A stretch of DNA of 64,000 nt from Klebsiella pneumoniae (GTDB lineage Bacteria > Pseudomonadota > Gammaproteobacteria > Enterobacterales > Enterobacteriaceae). The notes beneath the pieces are model-generated. The model was given only the letters and a program-made list of their open reading frames with translations, made no database searches and was not told the origin of the DNA. The translations under genes and the position numbers were made by a program. The stretch is taken from positions 620,841 to 684,840 of the forward strand of contig NZ_KN046818.1 in assembly GCF_000742135.1 (NCBI RefSeq), written 5' to 3'. This document shows positions 10,282 to 19,360 of this stretch, piece by piece. How positions within the stretch are numbered: position 1 is the first letter of the stretch; every line of letters starts with the position of its first letter.

Positions 10282-10832
10282 ATGAAACCTCGTGTGTGGT
10301 TATTTTTTGTGTACGTCATCCGTCAGGTTGCTGCTTCACTGCTGTCCCTGCCTGAAAGCATAGCCAGCGAAAATTTGGGCGAAGTGGCCCACTTTTTACC
10401 TGAGTGATGGCGCGCACATATTGTTGTGTTTGTGTATTTTGGAACTTCCGTTTCTGTATTGTTTTGTTTACGGAAGGCTGTGTGGTAATTCCGAAAAAGG
10501 CCTTTCGTCTCCGGCAGAATAGTGGTAAGCGCGTTTGAATGCACCTGCTTTATGAAGGGATGATGACGATGTGTCTAAAAAGACATCAATAGTCACAATC
10601 TGTCGTATTTTGATGCATGCTGCTTTGTCATTTTTTATTCACTGTAAATGACTCTATATTCATTTATTGCAGCGTTGAATCGGTTCAGAAAGCGTTATTT
10701 TTCGTTTCTATAAAGTTAAGGCTACCTCTTTGTGAGTAAACGTAACATTTGTGCAAGGTTACATTTCTGAAATGTTATTTCTGTAAGGTTGTTAAAATGT
10801 CCCGGGTTTACTGATTTCAATCAAAACCTGTA
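10282..10832. other. Long aroP-pdhR intergenic region, no gene seen
   Basis: About 550 AT-rich bases hold the aroP leader and the upstream part of the pdhR promoter. A short dyad TGTCTaaaaAGACA lies at 10572-10585. A second, GTAAC-N11-GTTAC, lies at 10742-10762, and a half CRP-like TGTGA at 10731. A small ORF on the minus strand (10323-10544) lacks a ribosome-binding site and any recognisable similarity and was not called. Nothing else coding is apparent. Confidence 0.5.
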
Positions 10833-10894
10833 TGGACAGAAGGTGAATACTTTGTTACTTTAGCGCTACGAACTTTAAATTGGTAAGACCAATT
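10833..10894 (+). promoter_or_regulatory. pdhR promoter with PdhR operator
   Basis: A sigma-70 promoter reads TGGACA (10833-10838), 17-bp spacer, TACTTT (10856-10861). The palindromic PdhR box AATTGGTAAGACCAATT occupies 10878-10894. With the start predicted near 10868, the box covers about +11 to +27, the position described for E. coli, where PdhR represses the operon until pyruvate releases it. Confidence 0.85.
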
Positions 10895-10924
10895 GACTCC
10901 GGGCTAATGGCAGAGACAGGGAAT

Positions 10925-11704
10925 ATGGCCTACAGCAAAATCCGCCAACCAAAATTATCCGATGTGATAGAGCAGCAGCTGGAGTTTCTGATTCTTGAGG
11001 GGACCTTGCGCCCCGGTGAAAAACTCCCGCCAGAACGCGAACTGGCTAAACAGTTCGACGTTTCCCGCCCCTCGCTGCGTGAGGCGATTCAACGCCTCGA
11101 AGCCAAGGGCTTGTTGCTTCGTCGTCAGGGAGGTGGAACGTTTGTTCAGAGCCGCCTGTGGCAGAGCTTCAGCGATCCGCTGGTTGAGCTGCTGTCCGAT
11201 CACCCTGAATCCCAATTCGATTTGCTTGAGACCCGTCACGCGCTGGAAGGCATCGCGGCCTATTACGCGGCGCTGCGCAGCAATGATGAGGATCGCGACC
11301 GTATCCGTGAGCTGCATCAGGCTATTGAACGCGCTCAGCAGTCGGGCGATTTGGACGCTGAGTCCGGCGCCGTCGTCCAGTATCAAATCGCCGTCACCGA
11401 GGCGGCACACAATGTGGTGTTGCTTCATCTGCTAAGGTGTATGGAGCCGATGTTGGCGCAAAACGTGCGTCAGAACTTTGAATTGCTGTATGCCCGGCGG
11501 GAAATGCTCCCGTTGGTCAGCAACCATCGCACTCGCATTTTCGAGGCGATAATGGCCGGGGAGCCGGAGCAGGCGCGTGAAGCGTCGCACCGTCACCTGG
11601 CGTTCATTGAGGAAATTTTGCTGGATCGTAGTCGTGAGCAGAGCCGTCGAGAGCGCTCACTGCGTCGTTTACAGCAACGAAAGGACGAGAACTCCGGTTC
11701 TTAA
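10925..11704 (+). CDS. pdhR: Pyruvate-responsive GntR-family repressor PdhR
   Basis: This 259-residue FadR-subfamily regulator represses the pyruvate dehydrogenase operon and releases DNA when pyruvate binds. The N-terminal winged helix-turn-helix ([17 protein letters not shown] then [19 protein letters not shown]) is followed by the all-helical FCD effector domain. The frame is open further upstream to a TTG at 10880, but the ATG at 10925 matches the [15 protein letters not shown] start of E. coli PdhR and lies downstream of the predicted transcript start. It is the first gene of pdhR-aceE-aceF-lpdA. The C-terminus carries about five extra residues compared with E. coli. Confidence 0.96.
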   Translation: MAYSKIRQPKLSDVIEQQLEFLILEGTLRPGEKLPPERELAKQFDVSRPSLREAIQRLEAKGLLLRRQGGGTFVQSRLWQSFSDPLVELLSDHPESQFDLLETRHALEGIAAYYAALRSNDEDRDRIRELHQAIERAQQSGDLDAESGAVVQYQIAVTEAAHNVVLLHLLRCMEPMLAQNVRQNFELLYARREMLPLVSNHRTRIFEAIMAGEPEQAREASHRHLAFIEEILLDRSREQSRRERSLRRLQQRKDENSGS

Positions 11705-11736
11705 GCGCCATTTTTAGAGCGCGGCAACTAAACGCA

Positions 11737-11802
11737 GAACCTGTCTTATTGAATTTTTGGTTGTTCCAGCGTGAAGAACGAAGAGTTCAATGGGACAGGT
11801 TC
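11737..11802 (+). promoter_or_regulatory. Long RNA stem-loop in the pdhR-aceE spacer
   Basis: Arms 11737-11753 and 11786-11802 pair over 17 positions, fully complementary if two G-U pairs are allowed, with a 32-nt loop. It lies between the pdhR stop and the aceE start site at 11841 and has no T tract, so it looks more like a processing or mRNA-stability element than a terminator. A similar structure exists, as far as I recall, in the E. coli spacer. Confidence 0.6.
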
Positions 11803-11840
11803 CAGATTAATCAACGATTAGATAGATAAGGAATACCCCC

Positions 11841-14504
11841 ATGTCAGAACGTTTACACAATGACGTGGATCCGATCGAAACTCGCGACTGGCTACAGGCG
11901 ATCGAATCGGTCATCCGTGAAGAAGGTGTTGAGCGCGCTCAGTATCTGATTGACCAACTCCTTTCTGAAGCCCGTAAAGGCGGAGTGAAGGTTGCTGCAG
12001 GCGCTTCCGCCGGCAACTACGTCAACACTATTGCCGTTGAAGATGAGCCGGAATACCCGGGCAATCTGGATCTGGAACGTCGTATTCGTTCTGCGATTCG
12101 CTGGAACGCCATCATGACCGTTCTGCGCGCGTCGAAAAAAGATCTCGAACTGGGCGGCCACATGGCGTCCTATCAGTCTTCCGCGACCTTCTACGAAGTC
12201 TGTTTCAACCACTTCTTCCGTGCGCGCACTGAGAAAGATGGCGGCGATCTGGTGTACTTCCAGGGTCACATCTCTCCGGGCGTATATGCACGTGCGTTCC
12301 TGGAAGGCCGTCTGACCGAAGAGCAGATGGACAACTTCCGCCAGGAAGTTCACGGCAAGGGTCTGTCCTCTTATCCGCACCCGAAACTGATGCCGGAATT
12401 CTGGCAGTTCCCGACCGTATCCATGGGTCTGGGGCCGTTGGGCGCTATCTATCAGGCCAAATTCCTGAAATATCTGGAACACCGCGGTCTGAAAGACACC
12501 TCCGAACAAACCGTTTACGCCTTCCTGGGCGACGGCGAGATGGATGAGCCGGAATCAAAAGGCGCTATCACCATCGCCACCCGTGAAAAACTGGACAACC
12601 TGGTCTTCGTCATCAACTGCAACCTGCAGCGTCTGGACGGCCCGGTCACCGGTAACGGCAAAATCATTAACGAACTGGAAGGCATCTTCGGTGGTGCTGG
12701 CTGGAACGTTATCAAGGTTATCTGGGGCGGCCGTTGGGATGAGCTGCTGCGTAAAGACACCAGCGGTAAGCTGATTCAGCTGATGAACGAAACCGTTGAC
12801 GGCGACTACCAGACCTTCAAATCCAAAGACGGCGCTTACGTTCGTGAGCACTTCTTCGGCAAATATCCGGAAACCGCTGCCCTGGTCGCTGACTGGACTG
12901 ACGAGCAGATCTGGGCTCTGAACCGCGGTGGTCACGATCCGAAGAAAGTCTACGCTGCATTGAAGAAAGCGCAGGAGACCAAAGGTCAGCCGACCGTGAT
13001 CCTGGCGCATACCATTAAAGGTTATGGTATGGGCGATACCGCTGAAGGTAAGAACATCGCGCACCAGGTTAAGAAAATGAACATGGACGGTGTTCGCTAC
13101 GTCCGCGATCGTTTCAATGTGCCGGTGGCGGATGCCGATCTCGAAAAACTGCCGTACGTAACCTTCCCGGAAGGTTCCGAAGAGCACACTTACCTGCACG
13201 CTCAGCGTCAGAAGCTGAACGGCTATCTGCCGACTCGTCAGCCGAAGTTCACTGAGAAACTCGAGCTGCCGACCCTGGCCGACTTCAGCGCGCTGCTGGA
13301 AGAGCAAAACAAAGAAATCTCTACCACTATCGCTTTCGTTCGCGCCCTGAACGTGATGCTGAAGAACAAGTCGATCAAAGATCGTCTGGTGCCGATCATC
13401 GCCGACGAAGCGCGTACCTTCGGTATGGAAGGTCTGTTCCGTCAGATCGGTATTTACAGCCCGAACGGCCAGCAGTATACCCCGCAGGACCGTGAGCAGG
13501 TTGCTTACTACAAAGAAGACGAGAAAGGCCAGATTCTGCAGGAAGGGATCAACGAGCTGGGCGCAGGCGCATCCTGGCTGGCTGCTGCGACCTCTTACAG
13601 CACCAACAACCTGCCGATGATCCCGTTCTACATCTACTACTCGATGTTCGGCTTCCAGCGTATCGGCGATCTGTGCTGGGCGGCTGGCGATCAGCAGGCT
13701 CGCGGCTTCCTGATTGGCGGGACTTCCGGTCGTACTACCCTGAACGGCGAAGGTCTGCAGCACGAAGATGGTCACAGCCACATTCAGTCGCTGACTATCC
13801 CGAACTGTATCTCTTACGACCCGGCGTACGCCTATGAAGTGGCTGTCATCATGCATGATGGTCTGGTCCGTATGTACGGCGAAGCGCAAGAGAACGTTTA
13901 CTACTACATCACTACGCTGAACGAAAACTACCACATGCCGGCCATGCCGGAAGGCGCCGAGGAAGGTATCCGTAAAGGTATCTACAAACTCGAAACCATC
14001 GAAGGTAGCAAAGGTAAAGTTCAGCTGCTGGGCTCCGGTTCTATCCTGCGTCACGTGCGTGAAGCAGCGCAGATCCTGGCGAAAGACTACGGCGTGGGTT
14101 CCGACGTGTATAGCGTTACCTCCTTCACCGAACTGGCGCGTGATGGCCAGGATTGCGAACGCTGGAACATGCTGCACCCGCTGGAAACCCCGCGCGTGCC
14201 GTATATCGCTCAGGTAATGAACGACGCTCCGGCAGTGGCATCCACTGACTATATGAAACTGTTCGCTGAGCAGGTTCGTACTTACGTACCGGCTGATGAT
14301 TACCGCGTACTGGGTACCGATGGCTTCGGTCGTTCCGACAGCCGTGAAAACCTGCGTCACCACTTCGAAGTCGATGCTTCCTATGTGGTCGTAGCAGCGC
14401 TGGGCGAACTGGCTAAACGTGGTGAAATCGATAAGAAAGTGGTGGCTGACGCTATCGCGAAATTCGACATCGATGCAGAAAAAGTTAACCCGCGTCTGGC
14501 GTAA
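11841..14504 (+). CDS. aceE: Pyruvate dehydrogenase E1 component (homodimeric type)
   Basis: Thiamine-diphosphate enzyme that decarboxylates pyruvate and transfers the acetyl group to lipoyl groups on AceF in the cytosolic PDH complex. The 887 residues equal the E. coli length. The ThDP motif begins [13 protein letters not shown] and ends near [11 protein letters not shown]; the active-site loop [17 protein letters not shown] (about residues 400-420) is intact. AAGGAATACCCCC precedes the ATG. It is followed 14 bp later by aceF. Codon use is strongly biased towards highly expressed codons, as in the flanking PDH genes. Confidence 0.98.
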   Translation: MSERLHNDVDPIETRDWLQAIESVIREEGVERAQYLIDQLLSEARKGGVKVAAGASAGNYVNTIAVEDEPEYPGNLDLERRIRSAIRWNAIMTVLRASKKDLELGGHMASYQSSATFYEVCFNHFFRARTEKDGGDLVYFQGHISPGVYARAFLEGRLTEEQMDNFRQEVHGKGLSSYPHPKLMPEFWQFPTVSMGLGPLGAIYQAKFLKYLEHRGLKDTSEQTVYAFLGDGEMDEPESKGAITIATREKLDNLVFVINCNLQRLDGPVTGNGKIINELEGIFGGAGWNVIKVIWGGRWDELLRKDTSGKLIQLMNETVDGDYQTFKSKDGAYVREHFFGKYPETAALVADWTDEQIWALNRGGHDPKKVYAALKKAQETKGQPTVILAHTIKGYGMGDTAEGKNIAHQVKKMNMDGVRYVRDRFNVPVADADLEKLPYVTFPEGSEEHTYLHAQRQKLNGYLPTRQPKFTEKLELPTLADFSALLEEQNKEISTTIAFVRALNVMLKNKSIKDRLVPIIADEARTFGMEGLFRQIGIYSPNGQQYTPQDREQVAYYKEDEKGQILQEGINELGAGASWLAAATSYSTNNLPMIPFYIYYSMFGFQRIGDLCWAAGDQQARGFLIGGTSGRTTLNGEGLQHEDGHSHIQSLTIPNCISYDPAYAYEVAVIMHDGLVRMYGEAQENVYYYITTLNENYHMPAMPEGAEEGIRKGIYKLETIEGSKGKVQLLGSGSILRHVREAAQILAKDYGVGSDVYSVTSFTELARDGQDCERWNMLHPLETPRVPYIAQVMNDAPAVASTDYMKLFAEQVRTYVPADDYRVLGTDGFGRSDSRENLRHHFEVDASYVVVAALGELAKRGEIDKKVVADAIAKFDIDAEKVNPRLA

Positions 14505-14518
14505 GAGGTAAAAGAATA

Positions 14519-16417
14519 ATGGCTATCGAAATCAAAGTACCGGACATCGGGGCTGATGAAGTTGAAATCACCGAGATCCTGGTCAAAGTTGGCGACAAAG
14601 TAGAAGCTGAACAGTCGCTGATCACCGTAGAAGGCGACAAAGCCTCTATGGAGGTCCCGTCTCCGCAGGCTGGCGTCGTGAAAGAGATTAAAGTCTCCGT
14701 CGGCGACAAAACCGAGACTGGCAAACTGATTATGATTTTCGATTCCGCCGAGGGTGCAGCCGCCGCTGCACCTGCGCAGGAAGAGAAGAAAGAAGCCGCT
14801 CCGGCCGCCGCTGCTCCAGCGGCTGCCGCGGCAGCGAAAGAAGTTCACGTCCCGGATATCGGCGGCGATGAAGTCGAAGTCACCGAGATCATGGTTAAAG
14901 TGGGCGACACCATCGCCGCTGAGCAATCCCTGATCACCGTAGAAGGCGATAAAGCCTCTATGGAAGTTCCGGCGCCGTTCGCCGGTACCGTCAAAGAGAT
15001 CAAAATCAATACCGGCGATAAAGTTTCCACCGGCTCCCTGATTATGATCTTCGAAGTGGCGGGCGCTGCGCCTGCAGCCGCTCCGGCACAGGCTGCCGCG
15101 CCGGCTGCTGCGGCTCCGGCTGCCGCAGCAGGCGTGAAAGATGTTAACGTCCCGGACATCGGCGGCGACGAAGTTGAAGTCACCGAAGTGATGGTTAAAG
15201 TCGGCGATAAAGTCGCGGCGGAACAGTCCCTGATCACCGTAGAGGGCGACAAAGCCTCTATGGAAGTTCCGGCGCCGTTCGCGGGTACCGTTAAAGAGAT
15301 CAAAATCAGCACCGGCGATAAAGTCAAAACCGGTTCCCTGATCATGGTCTTCGAAGTGGAAGGCGCTGCGCCTGCCGCCGCTCCGGCTCAGGCTGCTGCC
15401 CCGGCACCAGCTGCTGCCCCGGCTCAGGCCGCTAAGCCTGCCGCTGCGCCGGCTGCGAAAGCAGAAGGTAAAAGCGAATTCGCTGAAAACGATGCCTACG
15501 TTCACGCGACCCCGCTGATTCGCCGCCTGGCGCGCGAGTTCGGTGTTAACCTGGCGAAAGTGAAAGGCACCGGCCGTAAAGGTCGTATCCTGCGCGAAGA
15601 CGTTCAGGCCTACGTGAAAGACGCGGTTAAACGCGCTGAATCCGCACCGGCGGCTGCCGCTGGCGGCGGTATCCCGGGCATGCTGCCGTGGCCGAAGGTT
15701 GACTTCAGCAAGTTTGGCGAAGTCGAAGAAGTGGAGCTGGGTCGTATCCAGAAAATCTCTGGCGCCAACCTGAGCCGTAACTGGGTGATGATCCCGCACG
15801 TTACCCACTTCGACAAAACCGATATCACCGATCTGGAAGCGTTCCGCAAGCAGCAGAATGCCGAAGCTGAGAAGCGTAAACTGGACGTGAAATTCACTCC
15901 AGTGGTCTTCATCATGAAAGCGGTTGCCGCTGCGCTTGAGCAGATGCCGCGCTTCAACAGCTCGCTCTCCGAAGATGGTCAGCGCCTGACGCTGAAGAAA
16001 TACATCAACATCGGTGTGGCGGTGGATACCCCGAACGGTCTGGTGGTTCCGGTCTTCAAAGACGTGAACAAGAAGAGCATCACCGAGCTGTCTCGTGAAT
16101 TGACCACCATCTCGAAGAAAGCGCGCGATGGCAAACTGACGGCTGGCGAAATGCAGGGCGGTTGCTTCACCATCTCCAGCATCGGCGGCCTGGGTACCAC
16201 CCACTTCGCGCCGATTGTTAACGCGCCGGAAGTGGCCATCCTCGGCGTGTCTAAGTCCGCGATGGAGCCGGTATGGAATGGTAAAGAGTTTGTGCCGCGC
16301 CTGATGCTGCCGATCTCTCTGTCCTTCGACCACCGCGTCATCGACGGTGCTGATGGTGCCCGCTTCATTACCATCATTAACAACACCCTGAGCGACATTC
16401 GCCGCCTGGTGATGTAA
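14519..16417 (+). CDS. aceF: Dihydrolipoamide acetyltransferase, E2 core of PDH, three lipoyl domains
   Basis: This 632-residue E2 protein passes the acetyl group to coenzyme A and forms the 24-mer core of the complex. Three tandem lipoyl domains each carry the lipoylated lysine in [10 protein letters not shown] (the first is Lys41). Ala/Pro-rich mobile linkers separate them. Then come the E3/E1-binding domain ([16 protein letters not shown] to [10 protein letters not shown]) and the catalytic domain ending in the acyltransferase motif [13 protein letters not shown]. The three lipoyl segments are near-identical in DNA as well. AGAGGTAAAAGAAT precedes the ATG. Confidence 0.98.
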   Translation: MAIEIKVPDIGADEVEITEILVKVGDKVEAEQSLITVEGDKASMEVPSPQAGVVKEIKVSVGDKTETGKLIMIFDSAEGAAAAAPAQEEKKEAAPAAAAPAAAAAAKEVHVPDIGGDEVEVTEIMVKVGDTIAAEQSLITVEGDKASMEVPAPFAGTVKEIKINTGDKVSTGSLIMIFEVAGAAPAAAPAQAAAPAAAAPAAAAGVKDVNVPDIGGDEVEVTEVMVKVGDKVAAEQSLITVEGDKASMEVPAPFAGTVKEIKISTGDKVKTGSLIMVFEVEGAAPAAAPAQAAAPAPAAAPAQAAKPAAAPAAKAEGKSEFAENDAYVHATPLIRRLAREFGVNLAKVKGTGRKGRILREDVQAYVKDAVKRAESAPAAAAGGGIPGMLPWPKVDFSKFGEVEEVELGRIQKISGANLSRNWVMIPHVTHFDKTDITDLEAFRKQQNAEAEKRKLDVKFTPVVFIMKAVAAALEQMPRFNSSLSEDGQRLTLKKYINIGVAVDTPNGLVVPVFKDVNKKSITELSRELTTISKKARDGKLTAGEMQGGCFTISSIGGLGTTHFAPIVNAPEVAILGVSKSAMEPVWNGKEFVPRLMLPISLSFDHRVIDGADGARFITIINNTLSDIRRLVM

Positions 16418-16420
16418 TCG

Positions 16421-16450
16421 AAAAAGCCGGCCTGACGGCCGGCTTTTTTC
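16421..16450 (+). terminator. Terminator after aceF
   Basis: Stem GCCGGCC (16426-16432), loop TGAC and stem GGCCGGC (16437-16443) are followed by six Ts and preceded by five As. It should end or reduce transcription before lpdA, which has its own promoter. Confidence 0.9.
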
Positions 16451-16504
16451 TGATAACCTCAGGCTGTTGGGGATTATCAGCAACAAAGGACAAAATCGTT
16501 TGCC

Positions 16505-16545
16505 GTTTGTTGTTTAAAAATTGTTAACAATTTTGTAAAATACAC
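16505..16545 (+). promoter_or_regulatory. lpdA promoter region with ArcA-like sequence
   Basis: An AT-rich block just upstream of the lpdA leader contains a TAAAAT -10-like hexamer (16536-16541) and the dyad AAAATTGTTAACAATTTT, which resembles the TGTTAA-rich ArcA recognition pattern. In E. coli the separate lpd promoter is repressed by ArcA under anaerobiosis, which fits supply of Lpd to both the PDH and 2-oxoglutarate dehydrogenase complexes. The exact -35 is unclear. Confidence 0.5.
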
Positions 16546-16623
16546 GCGGATAGAACGTCCCGGTGGACTTGGGCGTAAGAATAATAGCGTCAGACCCGCC
16601 GGATATAAATTACAGAGGTCATG

Positions 16624-18048
16624 ATGAGTACTGAAATCAAAACTCAGGTCGTGGTACTTGGGGCAGGCCCCGCAGGTTACTCTGCAGCCTTCCGTTGCGC
16701 TGATTTAGGTCTGGAAACCGTCATCGTAGAACGTTACAGCACCCTCGGTGGTGTTTGTCTGAACGTGGGTTGTATCCCTTCTAAAGCGCTGCTGCACGTG
16801 GCAAAAGTTATCGAAGAAGCGAAAGCGCTGGCCGAACACGGCATCGTTTTCGGCGAACCGAAAACTGACATTGACAAGATCCGCACCTGGAAAGAAAAAG
16901 TCATCACTCAGCTGACCGGTGGTCTGGCTGGCATGGCCAAAGGTCGTAAAGTGAAGGTGGTTAACGGTCTGGGTAAATTTACCGGCGCTAACACCCTGGA
17001 AGTGGAAGGCGAAAACGGCAAAACCGTGATCAACTTCGACAACGCTATCATCGCGGCGGGTTCCCGTCCGATTCAGCTGCCGTTTATCCCGCATGAAGAT
17101 CCGCGCGTATGGGACTCCACCGACGCGCTGGAACTGAAATCTGTACCGAAACGCATGCTGGTGATGGGCGGCGGTATCATCGGTCTGGAAATGGGTACCG
17201 TATACCATGCGCTGGGTTCAGAGATTGACGTGGTGGAAATGTTCGACCAGGTTATCCCGGCTGCCGACAAAGACGTGGTGAAAGTCTTCACCAAACGCAT
17301 CAGCAAGAAATTTAACCTGATGCTGGAAACCAAAGTGACTGCCGTTGAAGCGAAAGAAGACGGTATTTACGTTTCCATGGAAGGTAAAAAAGCACCGGCG
17401 GAAGCGCAGCGTTACGACGCAGTGCTGGTCGCTATCGGCCGCGTACCGAATGGTAAAAACCTCGATGCAGGTAAAGCGGGCGTGGAAGTTGACGATCGCG
17501 GCTTCATCCGCGTTGACAAACAAATGCGCACCAACGTGCCGCACATCTTTGCTATCGGCGATATCGTCGGTCAGCCGATGCTGGCGCACAAAGGTGTCCA
17601 TGAAGGCCACGTTGCCGCAGAAGTTATCTCCGGTCTGAAACACTACTTCGATCCGAAAGTGATCCCATCCATCGCCTACACTGAACCAGAAGTGGCATGG
17701 GTCGGTCTGACCGAGAAAGAAGCGAAAGAGAAAGGCATCAGCTACGAAACCGCCACCTTCCCGTGGGCTGCTTCCGGCCGTGCTATCGCTTCTGACTGCG
17801 CAGACGGTATGACCAAACTGATCTTCGACAAAGAGACCCACCGTGTTATCGGCGGCGCGATTGTCGGCACCAACGGCGGCGAGCTGCTGGGTGAGATCGG
17901 CCTGGCTATCGAGATGGGCTGTGACGCTGAAGACATCGCCCTGACCATCCACGCTCACCCGACTCTGCACGAGTCCGTTGGCCTGGCGGCGGAAGTGTTC
18001 GAAGGCAGCATCACCGACCTGCCAAACGCCAAAGCGAAGAAAAAGTAA
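16624..18048 (+). CDS. lpdA: Dihydrolipoyl dehydrogenase (E3)
   Basis: FAD- and NAD-dependent flavoprotein that reoxidises dihydrolipoyl groups of the PDH, 2-oxoglutarate dehydrogenase and glycine cleavage complexes. The FAD-binding GAGPAGYSAA, the redox disulfide CLNVGC (Cys45/Cys50), the NAD-binding GGGIIGLEMG and the C-terminal HAHPTLHES catalytic histidine-glutamate motif are all present. Two ATGs are adjacent (16621 and 16624). The second gives the 474 residues of the E. coli protein and a better distance from AGAGG, so I chose it. Confidence 0.97.
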   Translation: MSTEIKTQVVVLGAGPAGYSAAFRCADLGLETVIVERYSTLGGVCLNVGCIPSKALLHVAKVIEEAKALAEHGIVFGEPKTDIDKIRTWKEKVITQLTGGLAGMAKGRKVKVVNGLGKFTGANTLEVEGENGKTVINFDNAIIAAGSRPIQLPFIPHEDPRVWDSTDALELKSVPKRMLVMGGGIIGLEMGTVYHALGSEIDVVEMFDQVIPAADKDVVKVFTKRISKKFNLMLETKVTAVEAKEDGIYVSMEGKKAPAEAQRYDAVLVAIGRVPNGKNLDAGKAGVEVDDRGFIRVDKQMRTNVPHIFAIGDIVGQPMLAHKGVHEGHVAAEVISGLKHYFDPKVIPSIAYTEPEVAWVGLTEKEAKEKGISYETATFPWAASGRAIASDCADGMTKLIFDKETHRVIGGAIVGTNGGELLGEIGLAIEMGCDAEDIALTIHAHPTLHESVGLAAEVFEGSITDLPNAKAKKK

Positions 18049-18072
18049 CTTTTTCTTTCAGGAAAAAAGCAT

Positions 18073-18099
18073 AAGCGGCTCCGGGAGCCGCTTTTTTTA
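18073..18099 (+). terminator. Terminator of the PDH operon
   Basis: Stem AGCGGCTC (18074-18081), a 3-nt loop and GAGCCGCT (18085-18092) are followed by an unbroken run of seven Ts, 25 bp after the lpdA stop. This is a classic intrinsic terminator. Confidence 0.92.
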
Positions 18100-18212
18100 T
18101 GCCTGATGTTTAGAACTATGTCACTGTTCATAAACCGCTACACCTCATACATACTTTGAAAATAGTCACTCAGTAAACTTATAGGTAGTTAATGATATCG
18201 ATGAGGTGTGAG

Positions 18213-18497
18213 ATGAAACGCTTTTTAACCACAGCGCTGGTCGCTGCAACGTTTTTTACCGGTGTGGCTTGCGCCGCTGACGCCAACATTCCCTGGGCGG
18301 ACAACAGCGGCGGTACGGAAACGACCCACATTGCGGCGATGGGCCAGGATCTGAATGCCCAGCATCAGCAGGTGACGAAGACCAATGAAGGGGTATGGGC
18401 GGCGAATTCCGGTAGCATCAGCGCTGACGAAGCGGCATTATCCAGTACAAAACCAGCCTTTGCCGGCGATCCTTCTCTGATGCCTCACCAGGGCTAA
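18213..18497 (+). CDS. Small exported protein of unknown function
   Basis: I do not recognise this 94-residue protein. MKRFLTTALVAATFFTGVACA is a clear Sec signal peptide ending in an AXA-type cleavage site near residue 21-22. The mature part is about 72 residues, acidic to neutral, cysteine-free, and rich in Ala, Ser, Asn and Gln, with no evident domain. An in-frame ATG at 18192 would add seven residues, but GAGGTGTGAG lies directly before the ATG at 18213. It faces the DUF2950/DUF3300 pair across a shared terminator and has no equivalent that I know of in E. coli K-12 at this place. It could be a periplasmic or secreted stress peptide; this is a guess. Confidence 0.7.
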   Translation: MKRFLTTALVAATFFTGVACAADANIPWADNSGGTETTHIAAMGQDLNAQHQQVTKTNEGVWAANSGSISADEAALSSTKPAFAGDPSLMPHQG

Positions 18498-18504
18498 GTG
18501 AATG

Positions 18505-18544
18505 AAAACGCCCGGTTGCGTGAGTGCAACCGGGCGTTTTTTTT
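18505..18544. terminator. Bidirectional terminator
   Basis: Arms GCCCGGTTGC (18510-18519 region) and GCAACCGGGC (18526-18535) flank a 6-nt loop, with AAAA on one side and eight Ts on the other. It serves the small exported gene on the plus strand and the DUF2950 gene ending at 18543 on the minus strand. Confidence 0.9.
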
Positions 18545-19349
18545 AAGGTTCTGCCACCTGCCAGCCGGCGTCAGCGTCGGGGGTAAAGCGCGTTATCTCC
18601 TGTGCCTTTGCGGCGCTCTCTTCACCGAGATTGGCCTGATAGACCCTATCCTGTTGATCGATCATAAAGCTCATCACGCCGGTTTCACCCCAGGCTATCG
18701 GCCAGGCCAGCAAGGCGACGCTCTGGTCATCGCGACCGGCGATAATTCGAAAGCGATAGCCATGGTAGCCGCTACCGGGCACCGTCGGGCTAAAGGCCGG
18801 ACCGAGCGGGCTTGGCGCTTCGCCCGGCGAAGTTGGCCAGTACAAGCCATCTTTTTTGCCTTCGCTACTGATGATTTTCTGCGCCCAGCGGTGGTTCAGA
18901 TGATAATAGTCCTGCTGGGCATCAACATAGGCATGCATGGCGGCGATCGCCGAAAGCTCATTGCGGCCGATGGCGCGGGTGAGGATCTCCTCTTCGCCAG
19001 CGGCCATATCAAAGCGCCATCCCTCAGACGTTTTTACGATAGGCACGGGCAGACGCCATGCCTCGCTACCGACATCGAGCCAGGCTTTGTCACCCTGCAG
19101 GATGATGACATGTTTCACCTGCCAGTCGCGTTGAAAGCGATCGACGGCGGCAGGGTCGATCCCGTCCGTGGGTAAAAACTGCTGCCAGTTATCGCCGAGT
19201 ACTTCGCTCAGCGCGGCTTCATTAGGCTGGCTGATCGCTTCGGCCAGCGCAGCTGCGGCCTGTTCCGGCGTGGCAAACTGCTGTTGGGCGAAGGCGGCAA
19301 GCGGCGACAGCATTAACGTAAACAGGGCAACGGATAATGGGTTTCTCAT
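18543..19349 (-). CDS. DUF2950 family exported protein
   Basis: Predicted periplasmic protein of 268 residues with signal peptide MRNPLSVALFTLMLSPLAAFA and cleavage before QQQ. The DUF2950 pattern is visible: an early FATPEQAAAALAEAI helix, the GWRFDMAAGEEEILTRAIGRNELSAI segment (split by family positions), then a YHGYRFRIIAG core and the C-terminal GVMSFMIDQQDRVYQANLG. The in-frame ATG at 19358 abuts TAAGG with no spacing, whereas the ATG at 19349 has AAGGA eight bases upstream, so I prefer the latter. It follows the DUF3300 gene by a few bases and is surely co-transcribed. DUF2950 and DUF3300 genes often travel together; function is unknown. Confidence 0.85.
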   Translation of the reverse strand: MRNPLSVALFTLMLSPLAAFAQQQFATPEQAAAALAEAISQPNEAALSEVLGDNWQQFLPTDGIDPAAVDRFQRDWQVKHVIILQGDKAWLDVGSEAWRLPVPIVKTSEGWRFDMAAGEEEILTRAIGRNELSAIAAMHAYVDAQQDYYHLNHRWAQKIISSEGKKDGLYWPTSPGEAPSPLGPAFSPTVPGSGYHGYRFRIIAGRDDQSVALLAWPIAWGETGVMSFMIDQQDRVYQANLGEESAAKAQEITRFTPDADAGWQVAEP

Positions 19350-19360
19350 TCTGCTCATCC

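Noticed and set aside
10323-10544. 73-codon ORF upstream of aroP on the minus strand
   Set aside because: No ribosome-binding site, no signal or domain, and it lies in the regulatory region between aroP and pdhR.
12555-14363. 602-codon open frame opposite aceE
   Set aside because: Antisense shadow of a highly expressed gene with strong codon bias; no start signal or recognisable domain.
14525-15360. Three near-identical direct repeats of about 300 bp
   Set aside because: They encode the three lipoyl domains of AceF, the normal architecture of the E. coli-type enzyme.
14381-16486. 701-codon open frame on the strand opposite aceF
   Set aside because: It is the antisense shadow of the aceF gene, created by its biased codon use; no ribosome-binding site and a low-complexity translation.
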